From positions 62,001 to 126,000 of the forward strand of contig JAJDTY010000064.1 of assembly GCA_022826945.1 (NCBI GenBank): a stretch of DNA of 64,000 nt, written 5' to 3'. The number at the start of each line of letters is the position of its first letter. Position 1 is the stretch's first letter. Positions 7,826-15,576 of this stretch are shown here, one piece after another. The position numbers and the translations under genes are program-made. The notes beneath the pieces are model-generated. The model was not told the origin of the DNA and searched no databases. It saw only the letters and a list, made by a program, of their open reading frames with translations. This stretch comes from Candidatus Binatia bacterium. GTDB lineage: Bacteria > Desulfobacterota > Binatia > Bin18.

Positions 7826-8158
7826 ATGGCCGAGCGCCAATTACCGGAGCCGTTTCAGGAGCTTGAGCCCTACCTCGAATGGTCCCTGGCCACGGACCGC
7901 GAGCGCATCATCAAACGAAAGACGAGTACCATGGCTGAAATTACGGCATTCTATCAGGCCATGTTGCCAAGGATGGATACAATATTGTCCTATTTGGAAC
8001 AGTATCCACCGGAGCAGGTGCCGTCCGATGTCCAGCGACTGTTCTGGCTTACGCTCTCGTTAGCCAAGATTGCGCCCGCCGTCGAGCTGTACGGAGAATC
8101 CGTTCCAGAGGGACTCGATGCGTTACGGCTCGTGAACGTTGATATTTATCCGAGCTGA
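7826..8158 (+). CDS. Conserved protein of unknown function in the Rieske/BVMO operon
   Basis: 110 residues from the ATG at 7826, chosen because AAGGAGG lies upstream; the frame extends further up without a proper start. No known domain is recognised. It looks all-helical: LPEPFQELEPYLEWSL, ERIIKRKTSTMAEITAFYQA, MLPRMDTILSYLEQYP, then QRLFWLTLSLAKIAPAVELYG and an acidic tail. No cysteine, no membrane segment and no signal are present. It sits 20 bp before the Rieske alpha gene. Similar short proteins seem, from memory, to accompany Rieske oxygenases in actinobacteria and uncultured lineages, so an accessory or stabilising role is conceivable but unproven. Confidence 0.75.
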   Translation: MAERQLPEPFQELEPYLEWSLATDRERIIKRKTSTMAEITAFYQAMLPRMDTILSYLEQYPPEQVPSDVQRLFWLTLSLAKIAPAVELYGESVPEGLDALRLVNVDIYPS

Positions 8159-8178
8159 ACACGGGCGAGGAAAAGAGC

Positions 8179-9387
8179 ATGACCACACAGACTAATGGCT
8201 GGAAATGGCACAGTCAGTATCCTGAGCTTGGGACGGGGCCGGTTCCCATTGAGCCATACATTTCACCCGAATATTTCAAGCGGGAGCGCGAGAAAATTTT
8301 TCGGAAAGTCTGGCTGAATATGGGCCGGGTAGAGCAGATTCCCAATTCCGGTGACTATTTTGTGAAAGACTTGGTCGTGTGTCAGACCTCAATTATCATT
8401 GTTCGCGGCGGGGATGGGCAGATACGCGCCTTTCATAACATGTGCTCGCACCGAGGTAATCCGGTCGTCTGGCAGGCCAAGGGCAGGGGCAAGACGTTCA
8501 CCTGCAGGTACCATAGCTGGACATATGGGCTGGATGGCAGGCTGCGGCACGTCCCGGATGAAAGAAACTTCTACGGCATCAAGAAAGAGTGCTTGGGACT
8601 GACCCCGGTTGCGGTCGATACCTGGGAAGGCTTTATTTTTATTAACGTCGACCCGCATCCACAAGAAACATTGCGTGAGTATCTCGGAGAAGTAGGTCGA
8701 AGTTTTGAGGGCTATCCCTTTGCCGAGATAGCAACCGACTGCTCGACCTGGGAAATCGACGTGAATGCCAACTGGAAGGTATGCAAAGATGCTTTCCAAG
8801 AGGTCTACCACATCTTCAGTCTCCATCACAAAAGTACGGGGTCTGCATTCGCAAGTCCATCAAATCCTTATCTGAACGTGCATGAACTGGCGCTTTTCGG
8901 CCCGCACGCGCGAATGTCAGTTCCCGCCAATCTCGACTGGCATCCCACACCGGTTGAAGCCTTGGCCAAGCGCTATGGCATGTTGACACTACAAAAGCAG
9001 GGCGGCTCTTCGAAAGGCATGCCGGCCGGTGTGAATCCAACCGGTGCCCAGGATTGGTCGTTCTCGGGTCTGATCTACTTTCCCAACACCTGCCTGTTTG
9101 TGTCGGACGGCGGCATTATCATGCATACCATGTGGCCGCTCACGGAGAATCGAACTCGCTGGGAAGCCCGAACCTATTTTCCCAAGGCGAAAACCTTGGC
9201 ACAACAATTCAGCCAAGAATACGGTCGGGCCACCTTTGTAGATGGTGTGCTGGTGGAGGATGGTGGGACGTTTGAGAAAACCCAATCCATGCTGGCCTCC
9301 GGCGCGAAGAAAGAAGTTATTCTGGGAGATGAGGAATTGCTCATCCGTCACCATCACAAGGTGACGGAGCGATATCTCAACGCATAG
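8179..9387 (+). CDS. Rieske non-haem iron oxygenase, alpha subunit (second copy)
   Basis: 402 residues. The Rieske cluster ligands are C89-x-H91 (CSHRG) and C109-xx-H112 (CRYHSW). The mononuclear iron histidines are H211 and H216 in DAFQEVYHIFSLHH, with a later Asp expected as third ligand. Length and layout match stand-alone alpha subunits such as those acting on sterols, carnitine-like or aromatic substrates. A GAGGAAAAG ribosome site precedes the ATG. It sits between the 110-residue unknown and the second BVMO. No beta subunit, ferredoxin or reductase gene is present in the window, so electrons must come from elsewhere. Confidence 0.93.
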   Translation: MTTQTNGWKWHSQYPELGTGPVPIEPYISPEYFKREREKIFRKVWLNMGRVEQIPNSGDYFVKDLVVCQTSIIIVRGGDGQIRAFHNMCSHRGNPVVWQAKGRGKTFTCRYHSWTYGLDGRLRHVPDERNFYGIKKECLGLTPVAVDTWEGFIFINVDPHPQETLREYLGEVGRSFEGYPFAEIATDCSTWEIDVNANWKVCKDAFQEVYHIFSLHHKSTGSAFASPSNPYLNVHELALFGPHARMSVPANLDWHPTPVEALAKRYGMLTLQKQGGSSKGMPAGVNPTGAQDWSFSGLIYFPNTCLFVSDGGIIMHTMWPLTENRTRWEARTYFPKAKTLAQQFSQEYGRATFVDGVLVEDGGTFEKTQSMLASGAKKEVILGDEELLIRHHHKVTERYLNA

Positions 9388-9413
9388 CGACATGCGGGAG
9401 GAAGGAAAGACGT

Positions 9414-11195
9414 ATGGATAGACCGTCGGGCATCATGGAAAAGCCCCTGATTGACCCCCTGAGCTGGTTGTATCCATCTGCCAAGCCGCAGGCATATTAC
9501 GATGCCATCAAACAGAAGTTTGCCGAGGAGCGGAATCTCCGGCTGGAATACCGACCGGAAGGCACGGCGCAGTATACCTCTGACCTGACCGGGATGCTGG
9601 CGAAATATGAGGATGACCCCTACGGCGGCCCAATCCTCCCGCGGGATCCTCTGAACGATCAGGTGGAATGCCTGTTCATCGGCGGCGGCTTTTCCGCCCT
9701 GCTGACCTCGGCCCGGTTGCGTAAATGTGGCGTGGAGAGCATCCGTATTGTGGAACGGGGAGCCGATGTGGGCGGCACCTGGTATTGGAACCGCTATCCG
9801 GGCGTGGCGTGTGACGTGCCGTCGTATGACTATCTGCCGCTGCTCGACGAGATGGACTACGTGCCCAAGGACCGCTTTGCCAAGGGACCCGAGATTTACG
9901 CCCACTGTCAGGCCATCGCCAAGAAATACGATCTGTACAAATCCGCGGTTTTCCAGACGACGGTGACATCTACCATATGGGATGAAGTGGAAGAGCTGTG
10001 GCATATCCGAACCGACCGGGGCGACCATATGCGGGCTCAGTTCGTGATCTGTGCCAATGGCACGCTGTCCAAACCGAAGCTGACCAGGATCGCCGGCATG
10101 GAGTCCTTTCAGGGCCACTCTTTTCATACCTCGCGCTGGGACTACGACTATACCGGGGAAGACCTGTCGAGGCTGGCGGATAAGGTCGTCGGGATTATCG
10201 GCACCGGGGCGACTGCGGTCCAGGCGGTCCCCGGCTTGGGGGAAGCAGCCAAGGAGTTATACGTCTTCCAACGTACCCCGTCTTCGATTGACATCCGTGA
10301 CGATCATCCGACCGATCCCAACTGGGCGCGGAAACTGAAACCCGGCTGGCAAACCGAGCGGCGGAACATGATGCGGAAAATCATGGACCCCCAGTTGACC
10401 GCAGAGCAGAAGGCCCAGCGCGCCGCGCTCCCGCGCGAGGAGATCATTCGTCGCCAGGAGAACGCCAACATCGACTACATGCTACGCATCCATCAGCGCA
10501 TCGACGAAATTGTACAAGACCAGGCGACGGCCGAGGCGCTCAAGCCGTGGTATATGTTTATGTGTAAGCGCCCGTGCTTCCACAACGAGTACTTGCCAAC
10601 CTTCAACCGGCCCAACGTCCATCTGGTCGATACCCACGGCAAGGGCATCACCGAAATCACGGCAAAGGGACCGGTCTTTGAAGGCGAGCAGTACGAGCTG
10701 GACCTGCTCATCTATGCCACCGGCTTTGAGGTTCAGAAGACCGGCATTTATAACCAGATCAGAGGCGTCGGCGGGCGCAACATGACCGACAAATACAGGA
10801 CCGGCATCCGTACCCTGTTTGGTCTCCATACTCAGGGCTACCCGAATCTGTTCATCATGGGGGGTTATCAGTCTTCGTTTCAGTTCAATCTGACGGATAT
10901 TCTGAACACAGAGGGCGATCATATCGCGGCCTGTATCGACTATGTCCGCCGCAATGGCTATCAGTCGATCGACCCGACTCCCGAGGCAGAGGAGTGGTGG
11001 GTGCAGGAAGTCATCAAGCACCGGGGCAAGACCAGCCGGAACCGGGACTGTACGCCCGGCTACTACAACTTCGAGGGCGAGTTCAACCGCCGCCAGGACG
11101 GGAACTACAACGGCGGGTTCCACCGTTATGTACACTTCATGCAGGAAGCCCGGCAGAAGATGGGTGAGCACTTCGTCTTCACTAAGAAGGAGTAG
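9414..11195 (+). CDS. Flavin-containing Baeyer-Villiger-type monooxygenase (second copy)
   Basis: 593 residues, ATG preceded by GGAGGAAGG. The first Rossmann motif is GGGFSA (residues 90-95), so the third glycine of GxGxxG is Ala. GTWYWNRYPG follows as in other BVMOs. The fingerprint FQGHSFHTSRWD (232-243) and the NADPH motif GTGATA (263-268) are intact. The N-terminal extension (about 85 residues) is shared with the BVMO at 3149-4978. The predicted reaction is NADPH- and O2-dependent conversion of a ketone to an ester or lactone, with FAD bound in the cytoplasm. It is the last gene of the operon beginning at 6875. Confidence 0.92.
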   Translation: MDRPSGIMEKPLIDPLSWLYPSAKPQAYYDAIKQKFAEERNLRLEYRPEGTAQYTSDLTGMLAKYEDDPYGGPILPRDPLNDQVECLFIGGGFSALLTSARLRKCGVESIRIVERGADVGGTWYWNRYPGVACDVPSYDYLPLLDEMDYVPKDRFAKGPEIYAHCQAIAKKYDLYKSAVFQTTVTSTIWDEVEELWHIRTDRGDHMRAQFVICANGTLSKPKLTRIAGMESFQGHSFHTSRWDYDYTGEDLSRLADKVVGIIGTGATAVQAVPGLGEAAKELYVFQRTPSSIDIRDDHPTDPNWARKLKPGWQTERRNMMRKIMDPQLTAEQKAQRAALPREEIIRRQENANIDYMLRIHQRIDEIVQDQATAEALKPWYMFMCKRPCFHNEYLPTFNRPNVHLVDTHGKGITEITAKGPVFEGEQYELDLLIYATGFEVQKTGIYNQIRGVGGRNMTDKYRTGIRTLFGLHTQGYPNLFIMGGYQSSFQFNLTDILNTEGDHIAACIDYVRRNGYQSIDPTPEAEEWWVQEVIKHRGKTSRNRDCTPGYYNFEGEFNRRQDGNYNGGFHRYVHFMQEARQKMGEHFVFTKKE

Positions 11196-11211
11196 CTGCC
11201 AACCAGGCGAT

Positions 11212-11661
11212 TTAATGGGTCGCGAGTTCTTGGAGTTCCTCCGGGGTGGGCGTCGTTTCAAACTGCGGCAGAGTCGAAGACAATTCGTCCCACGGCTGGG
11301 CACTCGCCGTCCAGATATCGGCTACGAGTTTGAGCCTGCCGGGGTCGTCCAGGCTGGCCGCACTGATGCCGCGAATCTCCGGGATGAGATCGGCTCGGGC
11401 CGAGACGGGAGAACCGCACTCTGCACAGAACCCCCGGTGGGTCTTATGTCCGCTCGTCCCCGTGCAGACATATTCCTTCGGGGCGCCTTTGGTGAACTGC
11501 ACGGCTGACTTGGAGAAAACCACATTCACGGCAGCACCGCCTCCCGTGGAGCGTTGACAATCTCTACAGTGGCATTTCCATGTCAACAGCGGCTCTGCCG
11601 TACACGAATATCGTATCGCCCCACAGGCACACCCACCCGTCAACGGACCAGCATCAGCCAT
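11212..11661 (-). CDS. GFA/CENP-V-family zinc-binding protein
   Basis: 149 residues. The zinc pattern of the glutathione-dependent formaldehyde-activating (GFA) family is complete: C11-x-C13 (GGCACG), C30, C32 and C35 (CHCRDCQ), and C79-xx-C82 (FCAECGSP). The founding member was said to speed the glutathione-formaldehyde adduct reaction, but most members have no proven activity. It is transcribed convergently with the BVMO operon and divergently from the hydrolase at 11825. Formaldehyde released by oxidative demethylation is a tempting but unproven link to the Rieske enzymes. Confidence 0.9.
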   Translation of the reverse strand: MADAGPLTGGCACGAIRYSCTAEPLLTWKCHCRDCQRSTGGGAAVNVVFSKSAVQFTKGAPKEYVCTGTSGHKTHRGFCAECGSPVSARADLIPEIRGISAASLDDPGRLKLVADIWTASAQPWDELSSTLPQFETTPTPEELQELATH

Positions 11662-11725
11662 AAGACCCCCCTTCTCGTCACAGCCTTATCACCTTCAGCT
11701 GAGACATCAAAAGTCCAGGTCTGGC

Positions 11726-11753
11726 TTGCGTTTCAGCCGACCTGAATTATACT
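11726..11753 (+). promoter_or_regulatory. Candidate sigma70 promoter for the HSL-family hydrolase
   Basis: TTGCGT (11726-11731), a 16-base spacer, then TATACT (11748-11753). It lies about 70 bases before the hydrolase ATG, in the divergent gap with the GFA gene. Confidence 0.4.
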
Positions 11754-11824
11754 CTGCGCGAGTTGGTGCGGGCTGGGCAATGGGTATCAGCCTCAAGCCA
11801 ACGCGAAAAAAAGGAGGAACTCAA

Positions 11825-12787
11825 ATGACCATGACTGATCGACTCGACCCGGAACTGGCCGCACCGCTCGAAACCTTTCTTCACCTGACCGGAGGCGGGC
11901 TCAACCTACACGATATCCCGGCGACCCGTCGCACGATGGAGGAGATGGCCGAAGCGCAGATGGCCAAAGCGCCTCCTATCACGGGCATCACCACCGTGGA
12001 CCGGCAGGTGTCCGGACCTGACGGAGAGGTGTTCGTTCGCGTGTATCAGCCAACCGAACGGCCCGACACGCTGCCGGCGCTTCTCTGGATTCACGGCGGT
12101 GGCTATGTGCTGGGCAGCGTGGAGCGGGACGACCTACTGGCCTCCCATCTGGCCAAGGTCGCGCAGTGCGTAGTGGTATCGGTTGAGTATCGGCTCGCTC
12201 CCGAGCATCCCTTTCCGGCTCCAGTCGAGGATTGCTATGCTGCGCTCAAGTGGCTGGCGACCCATACCGGCGAGCTTGGCGTTGAGCCCTCCCGGATTGC
12301 CATTGGGGGGGCGAGCGCAGGCGGGGGTCTGGCCGCCGGATTGGCGCTGTTGACGCGCGACCGGGCCGAGGTTGAACTGGCCTTTCAACTGCTGATCTAT
12401 CCCATGATTGACGACCGCAACGTCACTCCTGCCAGCGACATGCTGCCCGATACCTTTGTGTGGACCAGAGAAAACAATCTCATGGGCTGGCGCGCCTACC
12501 TGGGACGGGAACCCGGCGGAGCGGATGTGTCGCCGTATGCCGCAGCCGCTCGGGCCAGCGACCTGGCGGGTTTACCACCGGCCTATATTCCGGTGGGTGA
12601 CCTCGACCTGTTCCTGGACGAGAACATCGAGTATGCGCAGCGTTTGCTGGCGGCCGGGGTGCCGACCGAGCTGCACGTCTATCCGGGCGGCTATCACGGC
12701 TTTAACGGTTTTGACCCTGGGGCGGAGATCGCCCAGCGCTTTAATAACGAACGCGACGAGGCGCTGAGGCGGATACTCCACCGTTAA
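11825..12787 (+). CDS. Alpha/beta hydrolase of the hormone-sensitive lipase family
   Basis: 320 residues from ATG 11825, chosen because AAGGAGG lies upstream; the frame is open further up without a ribosome site. The oxyanion-hole motif HGGG is at residues 90-93, the nucleophile S164 lies in GGASAGG, the probable catalytic Asp is D261 in GDLDLFLDEN and the His is H291 in YHGF. It is a carboxylesterase acting on soluble, short-acyl or lactone esters. Next to the BVMO genes it is a natural candidate to open the ester or lactone they form, which is inference. Its 3' end overlaps the convergent PhyH-like gene by 4 bp. Confidence 0.93.
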   Translation: MTMTDRLDPELAAPLETFLHLTGGGLNLHDIPATRRTMEEMAEAQMAKAPPITGITTVDRQVSGPDGEVFVRVYQPTERPDTLPALLWIHGGGYVLGSVERDDLLASHLAKVAQCVVVSVEYRLAPEHPFPAPVEDCYAALKWLATHTGELGVEPSRIAIGGASAGGGLAAGLALLTRDRAEVELAFQLLIYPMIDDRNVTPASDMLPDTFVWTRENNLMGWRAYLGREPGGADVSPYAAAARASDLAGLPPAYIPVGDLDLFLDENIEYAQRLLAAGVPTELHVYPGGYHGFNGFDPGAEIAQRFNNERDEALRRILHR

Positions 12788-13629
12788 TCGAACCAGTGGA
12801 TGGGATTCCGTCGCTCGACCTGGCCCAGCATGATCGAAGCGGTCGTATAGCCCAGTAGGCATTGCAGCGGACGGCTCAGAGCCCGCACGGTCTCCAGCGG
12901 TATCGATAAATAGGCATTCTCCTGCTGGCGCAACCAGGCGCAGCAGTAGGATAACGATAGGGCGCGGCGTTGATGGTCGCTGGTATTGGCACCACCCCCA
13001 TGCCACATCCCACCGTCAAAGAGCAGTACCGACCCGGCCGGCATGACTATATTGATCGGCGATGTCGCCGTGACCTGTTCCTCCGTGGAAATGTGACTAC
13101 CAGGTAGCAACTCGGTGCCGCCGTTCTCTCCTGTGTATGCGTCAATTGCCCACAGGGTGCCGACCATGAGCGGGGGACGCGGGCGCGGCAGGGGGTAGAC
13201 GCTGTCGTCCCGATGCAGTCCCTGGGAGGTTTCTCCGGGAAGCAGGGTGATCCCGGTCGCGGAGCTGAGCTGAATCTGGCTCTGCAAATAACCTTCGATA
13301 ATGGCGATAACCCTGGGATGGGTGCACAGCTCATCCGCAGTGCGCGTCTTCTTCATGAAATTGTAAATGCGTTTGGTGCGGAAGCCCTCGAAGTCGGTTA
13401 TCCCCAGGGGGGTAGCGGCATGAATCGTATCCATCTCCGCTCCAATTTCCGCCACCTTGTCCGCATTGAGCAGCCCTTCAAGAATGAGATAGCCGTCGCG
13501 TCTGAGATTCTGGATGTCCGCCGCGACCGCCTCCCGCTCCTCCGGACTGGAGAGTCCCTTGAGCCGTTGGGTTTCGCGAACGTCTACGTCGAATGGATTG
13601 CCCGCCTTGCGGGCACTCGACTCACTCAT
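12784..13629 (-). CDS. Phytanoyl-CoA dioxygenase (PhyH)-family Fe(II)/2-oxoglutarate oxygenase
   Basis: 281 residues. The double-stranded beta-helix iron triad is H139-x-D141 (LHRDD) and H210 (MWHGGG), and Arg residues near 221-222 are placed to bind 2-oxoglutarate. LLPGSH and GSVLLFDGGMWH are typical of the family. Members hydroxylate phytanoyl-CoA, ectoine or many secondary metabolites; the substrate here is unknown. GGAAGG lies upstream of the ATG. It is convergent with the hydrolase and may be monocistronic. Confidence 0.9.
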   Translation of the reverse strand: MSESSARKAGNPFDVDVRETQRLKGLSSPEEREAVAADIQNLRRDGYLILEGLLNADKVAEIGAEMDTIHAATPLGITDFEGFRTKRIYNFMKKTRTADELCTHPRVIAIIEGYLQSQIQLSSATGITLLPGETSQGLHRDDSVYPLPRPRPPLMVGTLWAIDAYTGENGGTELLPGSHISTEEQVTATSPINIVMPAGSVLLFDGGMWHGGGANTSDHQRRALSLSYCCAWLRQQENAYLSIPLETVRALSRPLQCLLGYTTASIMLGQVERRNPIHWFD

Positions 13630-13773
13630 AGTTATAGCCCTTCCACCCTAAGATATGCTGGAACACGCGACCTTCGTAGGGGGGCTATAGTGAATACCGG
13701 AGCCTGTCAAGTTCTGAGGGAATGCGGCTAACGGGGGGTCGTTCCAGTAGTACTAGAGGAGTAGCGTACTATC

Positions 13774-13983
13774 ATGGTCAGTGCACTCACGGCATTCAGG
13801 ATCGCCACCCACGTTGTGTTGTTCCTCCTAGCGGTGGTGATTTTCTATCTGGGCTTAGGCATTGGGTTGTCGCAAAGCCCGATGTACGGCAACCTCCTAT
13901 TCCTGACTGCCCTGGCGATGGCCAGCCTGAACGTGTGGTGGATGGTGCGCAGGACCCGACGACGGAAGCGATATCCTTCCTGA
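13774..13983 (+). CDS. Small two-span membrane protein, unknown
   Basis: 69 residues with two hydrophobic segments (about residues 9-30 and 37-57) separated by GLSQSPMYGN, and a basic C-terminus (RRTRRRKR) that by the positive-inside rule would be cytoplasmic. A GAGGAG site lies some 14 bases before the ATG, rather far. No family is recognised. It is followed by 189 bp with no confident gene and then the RRM gene. Confidence 0.6.
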   Translation: MVSALTAFRIATHVVLFLLAVVIFYLGLGIGLSQSPMYGNLLFLTALAMASLNVWWMVRRTRRRKRYPS

Positions 13984-14172
13984 CAACCAGTGGCGTAAGA
14001 GTCATCTGCTCTACAACATGGACGACCCGCGCTATCGGGTAATGAACGGATGCCGCCATATTTTCAACGAGACCCCTATCGAACCCTGCCTGAATATGAT
14101 TTGTAATGCATCTACCCGGCTGGTTGACGGCTGGGCGGCTACGTTTATTTTCTTGCCAGAGGAGGCAATGTT

Positions 14173-14436
14173 GTGAGGCTATTTGTTGGGAATCTGTCAT
14201 GGGACGCCACCCCGGCTGACCTCGAAGCGTTATTCGGCGAAGTCGGGACGGTCACCTCAGCGAACATTATCACGGATAGGGAAAGCGGGCGCTCTCGCGG
14301 GTTTGGCTTTATCGAAATGGAAAATGACGATGAAGCCCGAACGGCGATTGAGCGTCTGCATGACTATGAATTTATGGGACGGCCCCTGACGGTCAACGAA
14401 GCCCGGCCCAGGGAGCGCCGCGAACGCCGGTGGTAG
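14173..14436 (+). CDS. RRM-domain RNA-binding protein
   Basis: 87 residues: a single RNA recognition motif. RNP2 is LFVGNL (3-8) and RNP1 is RGFGFIEM (42-49), followed by a short basic tail ([10 protein letters not shown]). The start is GTG at 14173, with GAGGAGG eight bases upstream; an ATG five bases earlier is out of frame and stops at once. Bacterial single-RRM proteins bind single-stranded RNA and often respond to cold, though targets are seldom known. A charged 73-residue protein gene follows after 4 bp. Confidence 0.93.
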   Translation: MRLFVGNLSWDATPADLEALFGEVGTVTSANIITDRESGRSRGFGFIEMENDDEARTAIERLHDYEFMGRPLTVNEARPRERRERRW

Positions 14437-14440
14437 AGGT

Positions 14441-14662
14441 ATGCCAGGAAGAGCAAAACCAACCAGTTTTCTCAAGCGCCAACGGGAACAATACCGCCAA
14501 CAAAAGCAAAAGGAGAAGGCGGAGCGCAGGCGCGAGGCCAAAGCCCGCAAAGCGGCCAATGTGCGCGCTGAGGGAGATGAGGATCCCGATATTGCCGGCA
14601 TTCAACCCGGCCCGCAGCCTCTTCCCGAGCAGTGGAATGTGCTTGAGGAAGAAGAGGAGTAA
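14441..14662 (+). CDS. Small charge-segregated protein coupled to the RRM gene
   Basis: 73 residues. The first half is very basic and probably a single helix (FLKRQREQYRQQKQKEKAER, then RREAKARKAA); the end is acidic (WNVLEEEEE). It begins 4 bp after the RRM stop, inside the same transcript, with the AGAGG of the RRM tail as ribosome site. No known domain. The linkage suggests a nucleic-acid or RRM-partner role. Short proteins of this look are known to me downstream of RNA-binding genes in related bacteria, but I cannot name a family. Confidence 0.75.
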   Translation: MPGRAKPTSFLKRQREQYRQQKQKEKAERRREAKARKAANVRAEGDEDPDIAGIQPGPQPLPEQWNVLEEEEE

Positions 14663-14807
14663 GCCTGCCTGATTTCAGCGCCTCAGCAGCATCGCTGCGC
14701 TGATCGGTCCGGGGGCTTTCTTCCTATCCACGCCGCTTTTTCACCCTGCTGCCAACCCGGTGGCGCTCTATCGTTGTCAGAGGGACGCAGCCCGTTCGGT
14801 CTGCTCT

Positions 14808-15530
14808 TTACAGGAAGGGTTCCAACTCGGCGGCTCGTGTTGGAACGGCGTTCCGCGCGTGGTCGAGGCGCTGTTGGCGCGCGGCCTGACGGACGAGATC
14901 AATCCCCTGGATGGCCGTGGGGTGCTGTTCGAGGAAGGTCCGGGCTTGTCGGTGCTGCTCAAGCCAAGCTTGACTGACATACCAGACTTCCTGTTCACCG
15001 ACGGCAATGCGGGTGTCCTGGCCTTCCCACACCAGCCAGGACAGGGCGTAGGACCAGTCAGTCACACTGGATTCCTTCCAGCCCGAATCCGGTAAGGGGC
15101 GGATATCAAGGCCGTCCCACTGGGTGGTGAGTCCCTGCGGCCTCCCGTATTTATTCACCACGGCCAAGCGCATGGGGGCGCGGTATTCCAGGTCGTAGAG
15201 TTCGGCATCGTCAGTCTCAATCGCATGCTGGACCGCTTCGGGTACCAACTCGATACCAAGCGCGTAGAGGCCAAAATCGCGATCAATCCGAAAGGTCACG
15301 GTCCGCGTCTGCCAGGTAGCAGACAATAGGATTTCAGGACCGGAGCGGATGGTGGTCGCAGCTTTCAGGTCGCCACTTGCCACGCGTTCCAGGTCGGGTA
15401 ACTGCTCTATTTGCGTTAACGTTGACTGCCACTCCGCACCGATCGGCAGGTGCGTCGTCGATTGGGCATGCACATACGAGAAGACACTCCCCAGCAGTAG
15501 AAACATTACAGTGAACAAACGGAGCGGCAT
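14808..15530 (-). CDS. Exported protein of unknown function
   Basis: 240 residues. A signal peptide is clear: MPLRLFTVMFLLLGSVFSYV followed by a VHA-Q cleavage site. The mature part has alternating strand-like segments (TVTFRIDRDFGLYALGIEL; MRLAVVNKYG) and a helical C-terminus rich in Gln and Ala. No family recognised. It stands alone on the minus strand, separated by 46 bp from the acyl-CoA dehydrogenase genes upstream. Location is predicted periplasmic. Confidence 0.75.
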   Translation of the reverse strand: MPLRLFTVMFLLLGSVFSYVHAQSTTHLPIGAEWQSTLTQIEQLPDLERVASGDLKAATTIRSGPEILLSATWQTRTVTFRIDRDFGLYALGIELVPEAVQHAIETDDAELYDLEYRAPMRLAVVNKYGRPQGLTTQWDGLDIRPLPDSGWKESSVTDWSYALSWLVWEGQDTRIAVGEQEVWYVSQAWLEQHRQARTFLEQHPTAIQGIDLVRQAARQQRLDHARNAVPTRAAELEPFL

Positions 15531-15576
15531 GAAAAAAGTCTCTCACGTTTTCCGGTGGGCTGCCAATGTCTTCTCA

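Noticed and set aside
14675..14703. TCAGCGC/GCGCTGA hairpin after the small charged protein
   Set aside because: Seven-base arms with a 15-base loop and no T-run; too weak to call a terminator.
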